Positions 25,363 to 33,708 of a stretch of DNA of 62,258 nt are shown in pieces. Source of the DNA: Pseudomonadota bacterium (GTDB taxonomy: Bacteria > Pseudomonadota > Alphaproteobacteria > Rhizobiales > Xanthobacteraceae); the NCBI GenBank assembly GCA_023386885.1, contig JAEWIX010000076.1, positions 1 through 62,258 of the forward strand, given 5' to 3'. Each line of letters begins with the position of its first letter. The stretch's first letter is position 1. Under the pieces are notes generated by a model. That model had not been told where the DNA came from. It ran no database searches and saw nothing but the letters and a program-made list of their open reading frames with translations. The position numbers and the translations under genes were made by a program.

Positions 25363-25527
25363 CTAGATTTTTCCAAGCAGAAGCAAAATCAGCAGAATGA
25401 CGATGACCAGCCCGAGGCCGCCACCGCCGTAGTAGCCGGTGCCGTAAAACGGGCCACCGCCGATGCCGCTGAAGCCGCCGAGCAACGCGATGACCAGGAT
25501 AATCAGAATGATGGTGCCGATGGACAT
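25363..25527 (-). CDS. DUF3309-family membrane microprotein
   Basis: A 54-residue protein found by translating the minus strand directly. It begins MSIGTIILIILVIALLGG, continues with a Gly/Tyr-rich turn (FYGTGYYGGGG, about 27-37) and ends in a second hydrophobic run (LVIVILLILLLLGKI, about 40-54). That is the DUF3309 layout of two short membrane segments separated by a glycine-rich loop. GAGGAGA lies about eight bases before the ATG. The function is unknown; family members are common, small and often numerous in rhizobia and relatives. Confidence 0.85.
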   Translation of the reverse strand: MSIGTIILIILVIALLGGFSGIGGGPFYGTGYYGGGGLGLVIVILLILLLLGKI

Positions 25528-25683
25528 GAAAGCTCTCCTCAGCCGATGCGGTCAAAACCGTGTGTCATGGAGGAAACGGCCCTGCCGTCATTAGGTTCCT
25601 CGCGTGAGGAACAGCTTTCATCCGATGGCGGTTATCACTAAGCAATAAGGCTGCAGATTTCGGGGTAGCGCAAAGGAGGCACC

Positions 25684-25995
25684 ATGTCCGCGCCGTTGAT
25701 CGTTTCGATTCCGCATCGCTTGGGTCGTGAGGAAGCGCGCCGACGATTGCAGTCGGGCTTGACGAAGGCGGCGTCGCGCGTCCCGGCCTTGAGTGTCGAT
25801 GAAGAGCGTTGGGACGGCGATCGTATGGCCTTTCGCGTTCGCGCACTGGGGCAGGCTGCCGCCGGCTTTGTCGATGTTGCCGAGGATCACGTTCGGCTGG
25901 AGGTGACGCTGCCATGGTTGTTGCAGCGTTTTGCCGAAGCAGCTCAGAAGGCAATCCAGCAGGGTGGCCGCCTGCTGCTGGAGAAGCGCCCCTGA
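25684..25995 (+). CDS. Polyhydroxyalkanoic acid system (PHA_gran_rgn) family protein
   Basis: A 103-residue protein of the PHA granule-region family. It opens APLIVSIPHRLGREEARRRL (about 3-22), has a central WDGDRMAFRVRALGQ and ends in an amphipathic helix WLLQRFAEAAQKAIQQGG. Members are encoded near polyhydroxyalkanoate genes and are thought to associate with storage granules, but no phaC or phaR is in this window. Here it is a single gene next to glucan storage genes. The upstream ATG context is plain (GGAGGC, 6 bases before). Confidence 0.8.
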   Translation: MSAPLIVSIPHRLGREEARRRLQSGLTKAASRVPALSVDEERWDGDRMAFRVRALGQAAAGFVDVAEDHVRLEVTLPWLLQRFAEAAQKAIQQGGRLLLEKRP

Positions 25996-26032
25996 CGTGC
26001 TGTCTCTCCTGTGAAAAGGCCGTTTCGACAGC

Positions 26033-26062
26033 TTGTCAGTAAGGAATATCTGGAAATATGGT
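26033..26062 (+). promoter_or_regulatory. Promoter for a candidate small RNA
   Basis: TTGTCA (26033-26038) and TATGGT (26057-26062) are separated by 18 bases. That is five of six and four of six matches to the sigma-70-type consensus. The predicted start is about 26069, and no open reading frame of known type follows before the terminator at 26114-26151. Confidence 0.5.
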
Positions 26063-26068
26063 CTGGTC

Positions 26069-26151
26069 GCGGGGGGAGGGAACCGAACCTTCGATTCGGC
26101 ACGACATCCGCGGGGCCGTCCGGCCAGCGTCGATCCCGGGCGGCCTTTTTT
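26069..26151 (+). ncRNA. Candidate small RNA, about 83 nt
   Basis: A short transcription unit is suggested by a good promoter at 26033-26062 and a strong Rho-independent terminator at 26114-26151. In between are a G-rich 5' end (GGGGGGAGGG) and a small hairpin CCGAA/TTCGG. It lies in the gap between the PHA-family gene and the converging glgX. It does not match SRP RNA, tmRNA, 6S RNA or a tRNA by eye. The terminator could instead serve the upstream PHA-family gene. Confidence 0.4.
26114..26151 (+). terminator. Rho-independent terminator
   Basis: GGCCGTCCGG (26114-26123) pairs with CCGGGCGGCC (26136-26145) over ten positions, one of them G-U, with a 12-base loop. Six T residues follow (26146-26151). 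It ends the small transcript and/or readthrough from the PHA-family gene, 24 bases before the glgX stop on the other strand. Confidence 0.85.
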
Positions 26152-26175
26152 ATGCGCGTTATCGCGCGGCGTCCT

Positions 26176-28251
26176 TCATGACGAGCCTGCGAAGGCAAGC
26201 ACCGAACGCGCCGGAGCATTGGTTTCGCTGCCGGAGGCGAGTTGTACGGAGGTTTGTGTTTCTTCAGAGGTGTTCAAGAGTTGCCGCCACGTGTTGTATT
26301 CCGGCAGCTTCGGCAGATGAAAGGCGATGTCATCCGGTGCCGCGTTGAGCACGACCAGGATCGAGGCGGAGCCAGGCTCGACCGGCCCGAGGACATAAGC
26401 GAGAAATCGGCTCTCGGAAAAATTCCAATCCTCATCCGTCATTTCGGTGGCTACCGGCGTCAGCCAGAGCACGCCATAGCTTCCATCGGCACGGCGGCCA
26501 TCGACCCAGTCTTGCGATCGTAGCTGCGCAAAGTCGCTGCGAATCGCGGTGAGGTGGCCGATGAATCTGGTCAGATCGTCTCCGTCACGTCCAAGGCCGT
26601 CCCAACCGGTCCAGCCGATCTCGTTGTCTTGACAATAGGCATTGTTGTTGCCGTTCTGCGAGTTTGCGACCTCATCACCCGCGAGGATCAGTGGTACGCC
26701 TTGCGCCAACAGCAGGCAGGCAAGCTGATTTCTGCGAAGCCTTCGGCGCATCTCCATGATCGTCGGGTCGTCTGTTGGGCCTTCGTAGCCGCAATTCATG
26801 CTGAGGTTGTCGCTCGAGCCGTCGCGATTGTCTTCGCCGTTCGCCTCGTAGTGCTTCTCGTTGTAGCTGAACAGGTCCTGCAACGTGAATCCATCGTGTA
26901 CCGTGATATGATTGATACCAGCGCGCGTCTTGCGTCCGTCATGGTTGAAAGTATCGGACGATCCGGTCATACGTTTGCTGACTTCGCCGATCAGTCCTGC
27001 CTCTCCCGACCAGAAACGACGCAGCGTGCTGCGATACTTGTCGTTCCACTCCGACCATTGTGACGGGAAGGCGCCGACTTGATAGCCGCCGAGGCCGAGG
27101 TCCCATGGCTCGGCCACCAGTTTGACCGAGACCAGAATCGGATCCTGCCTCACGGCGGTGAGGAAGCCGATACTGCGATCGAAGCCGTTGGCGCCACGTG
27201 CCAACGTGGTTGCTAGATCGAAGCGGAAGCCATCAACGTGACAGACTTCCACCCAGTAGCGAAGCGAATCCATCACCATTTGCAGGACGCGCGGATGGGT
27301 GAGGTTGAGCGAATTGCCGGTGCCCGTGAAGTCGTCGTAAAAACGCGGATGATCCGGTGTCAGCCAATAGTATGACGTGTTGTCGATGCCACGAAACGAT
27401 AGCGTCGGGCCGAGATGGTTACCTTCGGCAGTATGGTTATAGACGACGTCGAGTAGCACCTCGATGCCGGCATCGTGAAGCCGTGCCACGGTGGTGCGGA
27501 AGGCGTCGAGCGGATTGTCCGCCCCGTACCGCGCATCGGGAGCGAAGAAAGACAGCGAATTATAGCCCCAGTAGTTAACGAGCTTCATTTCCACCAGCCG
27601 CCGATCGTCAACGAAACCGTGAATGGGCAGCAATTCGACCGCCGTGACGCCGAGCCGTTTCAGGTGATCGATCATGCTCGGTGCGGCGAGCCCGCGATAT
27701 GTGCCGCGCAGGCCCGGCGCGATATCTTCGCGGGTCTGCGTCAGCCCTTTGACGTGGGCTTCATAGATGATGGTGTCTTCCCAGGCGACATGCGGACGAA
27801 TTTCTCGACGCCCCCAGTTGAAGGTTTCATCGACAACGACCGTCTTGGGTACACCGCGCGCGTTGTCGCGACGGTCGAATGACAGATCTTCACGCGGGCT
27901 ACCTGTGCGGTAGGCGAAATGTGCATCACTCCATACCAGCCGGCCGGCCAGCCGCCGCGCATAGGGATCGCGCAACAGTTTGTGCGGATTGAACCGAAAG
28001 CCATGTTCCGGATCATAGCGACCGTGGACGCGATAGCCATAAAGCTGTCCAGGCGAAATATCGTTGAGATATCCATGCCAGACGTCTTCGGTACGTTCCG
28101 GCAGGACGATGCGCTCCAGTTCGCGACGCCCCTGATTGTCAAACAGGCACAGCTCTACTTTCTCGGCATTGGCGGAGAATAGCGCAAAATTGGTGCCGCG
28201 CCCGTCCCATGTCGCGCCAAGCGGATGATGAGTGCCGGCGCTTAACCGCAT
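26176..28251 (-). CDS. glgX: Glycogen debranching enzyme
   Basis: A 691-residue GH13 isoamylase-type debranching enzyme. The N-terminal carbohydrate-binding module begins HHPLGATWDGRGTNFALFS. The catalytic barrel has LLDVVYNHTAEGN, HVDGFRFDLATTL with nucleophile Asp345, KLVAEPWDLG with acid/base Glu381, and ITVHDGFTL with Asp453. It hydrolyses alpha-1,6 branches left after phosphorylase trimming. Its ATG overlaps the glgB stop by ten bases, so it is the last gene of the leftward glgE-treS-glgB-glgX operon. No glycogen phosphorylase gene is in the window. Confidence 0.94.
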   Translation of the reverse strand: MRLSAGTHHPLGATWDGRGTNFALFSANAEKVELCLFDNQGRRELERIVLPERTEDVWHGYLNDISPGQLYGYRVHGRYDPEHGFRFNPHKLLRDPYARRLAGRLVWSDAHFAYRTGSPREDLSFDRRDNARGVPKTVVVDETFNWGRREIRPHVAWEDTIIYEAHVKGLTQTREDIAPGLRGTYRGLAAPSMIDHLKRLGVTAVELLPIHGFVDDRRLVEMKLVNYWGYNSLSFFAPDARYGADNPLDAFRTTVARLHDAGIEVLLDVVYNHTAEGNHLGPTLSFRGIDNTSYYWLTPDHPRFYDDFTGTGNSLNLTHPRVLQMVMDSLRYWVEVCHVDGFRFDLATTLARGANGFDRSIGFLTAVRQDPILVSVKLVAEPWDLGLGGYQVGAFPSQWSEWNDKYRSTLRRFWSGEAGLIGEVSKRMTGSSDTFNHDGRKTRAGINHITVHDGFTLQDLFSYNEKHYEANGEDNRDGSSDNLSMNCGYEGPTDDPTIMEMRRRLRRNQLACLLLAQGVPLILAGDEVANSQNGNNNAYCQDNEIGWTGWDGLGRDGDDLTRFIGHLTAIRSDFAQLRSQDWVDGRRADGSYGVLWLTPVATEMTDEDWNFSESRFLAYVLGPVEPGSASILVVLNAAPDDIAFHLPKLPEYNTWRQLLNTSEETQTSVQLASGSETNAPARSVLAFAGSS

Positions 28252-30401
28252 GCGTGGCCTTCAGGCGTGAGATAGATTGCGGCAAGCGGCGGGATCGATA
28301 GCGTCAATTCCGGTACGAGCGCATCGGACGTTTGCACGGCACCGATATTTCCGACGTTGCCGCCACCATAAAATGCCGAGTCGGAGTTGAATATCTCGCG
28401 CCATACGCCAGGAAACGGCACGCGAATTCGATAGTCACGGTAGACATTCGGCGAGAAATTGACGACGACGAGACATTGTCGGCGCGCATCGTGAGCCTTG
28501 CGCAACCAGGTGAAGACGTTGCGCCCTGCATCGTCGGTCACCAGCCATTCGAAGCCTGCGGCATCGCAATCACGCTCGTGCAGTGCTGGAGTTTCGCGAT
28601 AGACCCGGTTGAGATCACGGATCAGCGCCTGCAATCCGGCGTGCGAGGGTTGCTCGAGCAGGTGCCAGTCCAGGGACTGATCATGGTTCCATTCCCTTTG
28701 CTGGCCGAACTCACCACCCATGAACAGCAACTTCTTGCCGGGATGCGCGAACATGAACGCATAATAGACGCGCAGATTGGCGAAGCGTTGCCAATTGTCG
28801 CCCGGCATGCGGCCAAGCAACGAGCGCTTGCCGTGCACCACCTCGTCATGGGACAGCGGTAGTATGAAGTTCTCCGAGAAGGCGTATTGCAGGCCGAACA
28901 GGATATCGCCGTGGTGATGGCGGCGATGAACAGGATCCTTGCTGATATAGTTCAGCGTGTCATGCATCCATCCCATATTCCACTTGTAGCCGAACCCAAG
29001 TCCGCCGAATTCGACCGGTCGCGACACCTGCGGCCATGCGGTTGATTCTTCCGCCGCCGTGGTGGCATCGGGGTATTGAGAAAACACCTCGGCGTTGAAG
29101 CGGCGGAAAAATTCGATGGCCTCGAGGTTTTCCCGACCGCCATATTTATTTGGAATCCAACCGCCGGGCGGACGGCTGTAATCAAGGTATAGCATTGAAG
29201 CCACGGCATCGACACGAAGGCCATCGACGCCGTAACGATCGAGCCAGAACCGGGCATTGGAGATCAGAAAATTGACGACTTCGGTGCGACCGTAGTTGTA
29301 GATCAACGTACCCCAGTCCAGATGCCGCCCCTGCAACGGGTTCGCATGCTCGTACAGTGCGGTGCCATCGAATTGACCGAGCCCGTGAGGGTCGTCCGGG
29401 AAATGCCCCGGCACCCAGTCCAGCAGAACGCCGAGTCCTTCGCGGTGGCAGGCGTCGATGAGTACGCAGAAATCTTCAGGTGTACCGAAACGGCTCGTCG
29501 GCGCATAAAGTCCGGTTGGTTGATAACCCCATGACCCGTCAAACGGATGCTCGCTGATCGGTAGAAACTCGACATGAGTGAAATTCATGTCGCGGACATA
29601 GCGAGGCAGGGTCTCAGCCAACTCGCGGTAGGAAAGCCAGGCATTGTTGTCTTTTCGTCGCCACGAACCGAGATGAACCTCGTAGATTGATATCGGCGCG
29701 CTCAGTGCGTTGACGTGCTCAGGGGGCGGAGCAGGCCGCGGCAAGTCCGCAATGTCGATCACGATAGATGCAGTATCGGGTCGCTTCTCGGCGGCAAATG
29801 CCATCGGATCGGATTTCAGCGGCAATTGCTGACCTTGAGGTCCGATGATGTCGAACTTGTAGCGGTCACCAGACGTCGCGCCGGGAATGAAGATTTCCCA
29901 ATAGCCGTTGCCACGCACCCGCATCGAGTGACGACGCGGCTCCCAGAAATTGAAATCGCCCACCACGCTGACGCGTCGTGCGTTCGGCGCAAAGACCACG
30001 AAGGCCACGCCGCTCACGCCATCGAGCATCATAGGATGCGCGCCAAGCTTCTCGTAGAGGTGCTGATGGGTTCCTTCGCCCAACAGGTAGAGATCGAAGT
30101 CAGACAGAATCGGCGGAAAGCGATAAGGGTCTTGCAATTCGACGATCGTGTCGCCGAAACGAGCGCGGAGTTGATAGCGTGTCACGCCCCTCGGTAGTTC
30201 GCCGGCAAACAAGCCAGCTTCGTGAAGCCGTGCCAATGTGGCCGCATGGCCATGTTCGTCGACAGCTTCGACGTCTGATGCCCGAGGCAAGAAGGCGCGA
30301 ATAACCGCGTGATCGTTCTCGAGATGGGGCCCGAGGTAGCGGAATGGATCGGAATGCCGCCCTTCGACGATAGCATAGGCTTCAGCGGGGAGCTTGCTCA
30401 T
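28242..30401 (-). CDS. glgB: 1,4-alpha-glucan branching enzyme
   Basis: A 719-residue GH13 branching enzyme with the long N-terminal arm (residues 1-120), a CBM48 module (about 125-220) and the catalytic barrel. Motifs are GVDGLRVDAVASMLYLDYS with nucleophile Asp398, AEESTAWPQVSRP with acid/base Glu451, and LPLSHDEVVHGK. It introduces alpha-1,6 branches into linear glucan made by GlgE. Its start overlaps the treS stop by four bases and its stop overlaps glgX by ten, so translation is coupled through the operon. Confidence 0.95.
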   Translation of the reverse strand: MSKLPAEAYAIVEGRHSDPFRYLGPHLENDHAVIRAFLPRASDVEAVDEHGHAATLARLHEAGLFAGELPRGVTRYQLRARFGDTIVELQDPYRFPPILSDFDLYLLGEGTHQHLYEKLGAHPMMLDGVSGVAFVVFAPNARRVSVVGDFNFWEPRRHSMRVRGNGYWEIFIPGATSGDRYKFDIIGPQGQQLPLKSDPMAFAAEKRPDTASIVIDIADLPRPAPPPEHVNALSAPISIYEVHLGSWRRKDNNAWLSYRELAETLPRYVRDMNFTHVEFLPISEHPFDGSWGYQPTGLYAPTSRFGTPEDFCVLIDACHREGLGVLLDWVPGHFPDDPHGLGQFDGTALYEHANPLQGRHLDWGTLIYNYGRTEVVNFLISNARFWLDRYGVDGLRVDAVASMLYLDYSRPPGGWIPNKYGGRENLEAIEFFRRFNAEVFSQYPDATTAAEESTAWPQVSRPVEFGGLGFGYKWNMGWMHDTLNYISKDPVHRRHHHGDILFGLQYAFSENFILPLSHDEVVHGKRSLLGRMPGDNWQRFANLRVYYAFMFAHPGKKLLFMGGEFGQQREWNHDQSLDWHLLEQPSHAGLQALIRDLNRVYRETPALHERDCDAAGFEWLVTDDAGRNVFTWLRKAHDARRQCLVVVNFSPNVYRDYRIRVPFPGVWREIFNSDSAFYGGGNVGNIGAVQTSDALVPELTLSIPPLAAIYLTPEGHACG

Positions 30402-33400
30402 GCTGCGGCCCCGTCGACTCGTGACAGAATGCGCAGCGCGCCGCTAAGCGGTACGCGAATCCAGTCGGGCCGGTGGGCGATCTCGTATTCGATTTCGTAG
30501 AACGCCTTTTCCAGTAGGAAAAAATTCAACAATCGTTCCGCCGCGACTGGATCGCCCGGCCACAGACGTGGATCGCTCATGTGTTCGCTGTAGCCAGCCA
30601 GGAAAGCGGTGGTCGCGCGCTCGCGCCACGAGTCCAACGCAGCAGAAATCTTCCCGGTTTCATCAGGCGCGATCGTCAGAGCTCGTTCGAAGGCGGCCGT
30701 CGTTGAATAATCAATGGAACGCACCAGCCCGGCGATATCCCGTGCGGCCGGTGCCTTGCGGCGACGTTCGGTCAACGGTCGACGCGGCTCACCCTCGAAA
30801 TCGATGATGAAAATATCGTCCTTGACGATCAGCATCTGGCCAAGATGGAAATCACCGTGATGACGGATTTTCATGAGGTTCGTAGCGTCATGTATGAAGC
30901 GTTGCAGGATGCTTCGCAGCTTCTCCTGCGTAGCGGATAACCGATCGATCAGAATGCGATCAGGCTCCACGCTTGCGGTACGCACGCTCTGAAGATGAGC
31001 GATGATACGGTCGGCACGTGCGACGATATCATCGGTCCAGGTAATTATGTCCTCGCTTGTCACCGATTCCGGGCGGAAATCCGCGATATCATTCTGGCTC
31101 GCCAACGCCGCGTGCATTTCGGCGACGCGGTGACCGGTTTGTGCCATGTAACGTAGATAGGATATCTGGTCTTCATTCTCAGAGGTACTGTCGGAGTTCG
31201 CCAGCAGGCGTTCCTGTTCCACGAAGCGATCGAGATAGGCGGCCGTCACTGTCCAGGCATCGCCTTGATTCTGCAGGTAGGCGTGAACAATACCGACCGC
31301 GCTCCGTCGTTCGCCCTCTACGAGTTCGATGCTGCCAAGCAGTTGCGGCGAGTTCTGAAAATGTGCAACCTCGGTCAGAAACCGCCCGACTTCGACCTCC
31401 GGATTGATGCCTGTTTCGAGTTTCCGATAAATCTTCACCACGAAATCGCGATCGACAAGCGAGGTGCTGTTGGATTGCTCGGTCTCCACCGCCTGAACGT
31501 GCCTGATCGGTGCGGCCGGTTGCTCCAGCAGTGCCTCGGTGGCTCGAAACTCCAATCGGGTGTCTCCTTCAACGACCACTTCATTGTTTCGGAGGTTGGC
31601 AATCAGGATTTCGACGAACTCGTGCTCGCTCCCGACATCCAGCAAGGTTCCCTCGCGCGCGCCCTGGCGCACCGCGGCAAGAGCGCGGGGGTTGTGATAC
31701 TCGCGTTCGAACCGATGCCAGCGGATACGCAAGGGAAGGGTGTAACGGATTGCTGTGCCAGTTTGCGGCCACTCGAAGAACGCCAACCAGGGCCGATTAT
31801 CGCCGACGTTGGCGAACGGAATGGCCGAGGCAACCTTGACGGCAATCGCGGACGGCGAACGCTCGGGAAACCACCGTGTGCGTGACAAATAGGGTGGCAG
31901 TACATCGCGCTCGAAAACGCCGCGTGTACGCTCCAGCGTCACCCATGTCGCGCCGAGCGGCACGACCAGCGTTTCGAATTCCGGCATTCGCGTCGGCTCG
32001 ACATGTATCGATACTTCCTTCTCGCGGAGCTGGAACCAGTAGAAGCCATAAGGCGCCAGTGTAATCAGATAGGTCAGCTCTCCGATGGCCGGAAATAAGG
32101 TGCGGCCGAGCATTTCCAGTGGAATGCGATCCTTCCAGGCCGAGAGGTCGATCTCTGTTGCCTGCGCCGAACGCGACAGGTTGGCGACGCAGAGAATGAC
32201 TTCGTCTCCATATTGGCGAATGTAGGTGAGAACAGAACGATTGCTGGAGCGCACGAACGTCATGCTGCCGCGCCCAAATGCCAGTGTGGATTTGCGCACC
32301 GCAATCAGACGTTTCGTGGCATTAAGAAGTGACGACAGACTGCGCGATTGCGCCTCGACGTTGACGGCCTCGTAGCCGTAAACCGGATCCATGATCGGCG
32401 GAGCATAGAGGCGTGCGGGGTCGGCACGGGAGAAGCCACCATTGCGATCCGGCGTCCATTGCATCGGCGTGCGTACGCCATTGCGGTCGCCGAGGTAGAT
32501 GTTGTCACCCATGCCGATTTCGTCGCCATAGTAGATGATCGGCGTACCGGGAAACGAGAGCAGCAGGGAATTCATCAACTCGATCTTGCGCCGGTCGTTG
32601 TCCATCAGGGGGGCAAGCCGGCGGCGAATGCCGACATTGATGCGGGCGCGCGGATCGTTGGCGTAGGTCGACCACAGATAGTCGCGCTCGACATCGGTGA
32701 CCATTTCAAGCGTCAGTTCGTCGTGGTTGCGCAGAAACATTGCCCACTGGCAATTGTCAGGAATATCTGGTGTTTGACGCAGAATATCGGTGATCGGAAA
32801 GCGATCCTCCTGAGCAATGGCCATATAGATGCGCGGCATCAAGGGAAAATGGTAGGCCATGTGGCATTCGTCGCCAGTGCCGAAATATTCCTGCACATCT
32901 TCCGGCCATTGATTGGCTTCCGCGAGCAATACCTTGCCGGGTGCATAAGCATCGAGCGCCGCGCGCAGGTGTTTGATGACGGTATGCGTCTCCGGAAGAT
33001 TTTCGTTGTTGGTGCCGTCGCGCTCGCAGAGATAGGGAATGGCGTCGAGCCGGAAACCATCGACGCCGGCGTCAAGCCAGCGCTTCATCACGCGGACAAC
33101 CGCGTCGACCACGCGCGGGTTATCGAAGTTGAGATCTGGCTGATGTGAAAAGAAGCGATGCCAATAGTAGGCGTTGGCTTCGGGGTCCCAGCTCCAGTTG
33201 GATTTCTCGGTATCGGTGAAAATGATACGAGTGCCGTCGTACTTCTGTTCGGTATCGCTCCAGACGTACCAATTGCGTGCGCTTGAGCCGGCCGGGCTGC
33301 GCCGAGCGCGTTTGAACCAGTTGTGCTGGTCAGAGGTATGATTGATAACGAGCTCGGTGATGACGCGCAGTCCGCGCCGCTTCGCCTCCGCGATGAAACG

Positions 33401-33697
33401 GCGGAATTCCTTCATGGTGCCGTAGGATGAGCTGATAGCGCCGTAGTCAGCGATGTCATAGCCGTCGTCGCGACCAGGCGACGGATAGAAGGGCATCAAC
33501 CATAGTGTATTGACGCCGAGATCCTGCAGGTAACTCAGCTTGTCAGTGAGACCGACGAAATCGCCTATGCCGTCATTGTTGCTGTCGGCAAACGCACGGA
33601 CGTGCAACTGGTAGATGATCGCGTCCTTGTACCATAGCGGATCGACAGTATGAGACATCGGGGCCCTGTCAGGCGCAACGGTTTGGATGACGTTCAC
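30398..33697 (-). CDS. treS: Bifunctional trehalose synthase/maltokinase (TreS-Mak fusion)
   Basis: A 1099-residue fusion. The N-terminal GH13 trehalose synthase (about 1-560) has DSNNDGIGDFVGLTDKLSYL, GVDGFRLDAIPYL with nucleophile Asp218, LLAEANQWPEDVQEYF with Glu260, and FLRNHDELTLEMV. The C-terminal maltokinase (about 580-1090) has IRHHGDFHLGQMLIVKDD and IFIIDFEGEP, the catalytic and metal-binding motifs. It converts trehalose to maltose and phosphorylates it to maltose-1-phosphate, the GlgE substrate. The GTG start at 33697 has AAGGAG six bases upstream, overlapping the glgE stop region. The open frame extends 60 codons further, but into glgE. An ATG at 33658 is a second option. Confidence 0.92.
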   Translation of the reverse strand: MNVIQTVAPDRAPMSHTVDPLWYKDAIIYQLHVRAFADSNNDGIGDFVGLTDKLSYLQDLGVNTLWLMPFYPSPGRDDGYDIADYGAISSSYGTMKEFRRFIAEAKRRGLRVITELVINHTSDQHNWFKRARRSPAGSSARNWYVWSDTEQKYDGTRIIFTDTEKSNWSWDPEANAYYWHRFFSHQPDLNFDNPRVVDAVVRVMKRWLDAGVDGFRLDAIPYLCERDGTNNENLPETHTVIKHLRAALDAYAPGKVLLAEANQWPEDVQEYFGTGDECHMAYHFPLMPRIYMAIAQEDRFPITDILRQTPDIPDNCQWAMFLRNHDELTLEMVTDVERDYLWSTYANDPRARINVGIRRRLAPLMDNDRRKIELMNSLLLSFPGTPIIYYGDEIGMGDNIYLGDRNGVRTPMQWTPDRNGGFSRADPARLYAPPIMDPVYGYEAVNVEAQSRSLSSLLNATKRLIAVRKSTLAFGRGSMTFVRSSNRSVLTYIRQYGDEVILCVANLSRSAQATEIDLSAWKDRIPLEMLGRTLFPAIGELTYLITLAPYGFYWFQLREKEVSIHVEPTRMPEFETLVVPLGATWVTLERTRGVFERDVLPPYLSRTRWFPERSPSAIAVKVASAIPFANVGDNRPWLAFFEWPQTGTAIRYTLPLRIRWHRFEREYHNPRALAAVRQGAREGTLLDVGSEHEFVEILIANLRNNEVVVEGDTRLEFRATEALLEQPAAPIRHVQAVETEQSNSTSLVDRDFVVKIYRKLETGINPEVEVGRFLTEVAHFQNSPQLLGSIELVEGERRSAVGIVHAYLQNQGDAWTVTAAYLDRFVEQERLLANSDSTSENEDQISYLRYMAQTGHRVAEMHAALASQNDIADFRPESVTSEDIITWTDDIVARADRIIAHLQSVRTASVEPDRILIDRLSATQEKLRSILQRFIHDATNLMKIRHHGDFHLGQMLIVKDDIFIIDFEGEPRRPLTERRRKAPAARDIAGLVRSIDYSTTAAFERALTIAPDETGKISAALDSWRERATTAFLAGYSEHMSDPRLWPGDPVAAERLLNFFLLEKAFYEIEYEIAHRPDWIRVPLSGALRILSRVDGAAA

Positions 33698-33708
33698 GGC
33701 CTGCTCCT

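Noticed and set aside
26069..26113. Possible tRNA or SRP RNA in the G-rich stretch
   Set aside because: No cloverleaf, no T-arm consensus and no SRP tetraloop/GGAAGGAAGC-type motif could be formed.
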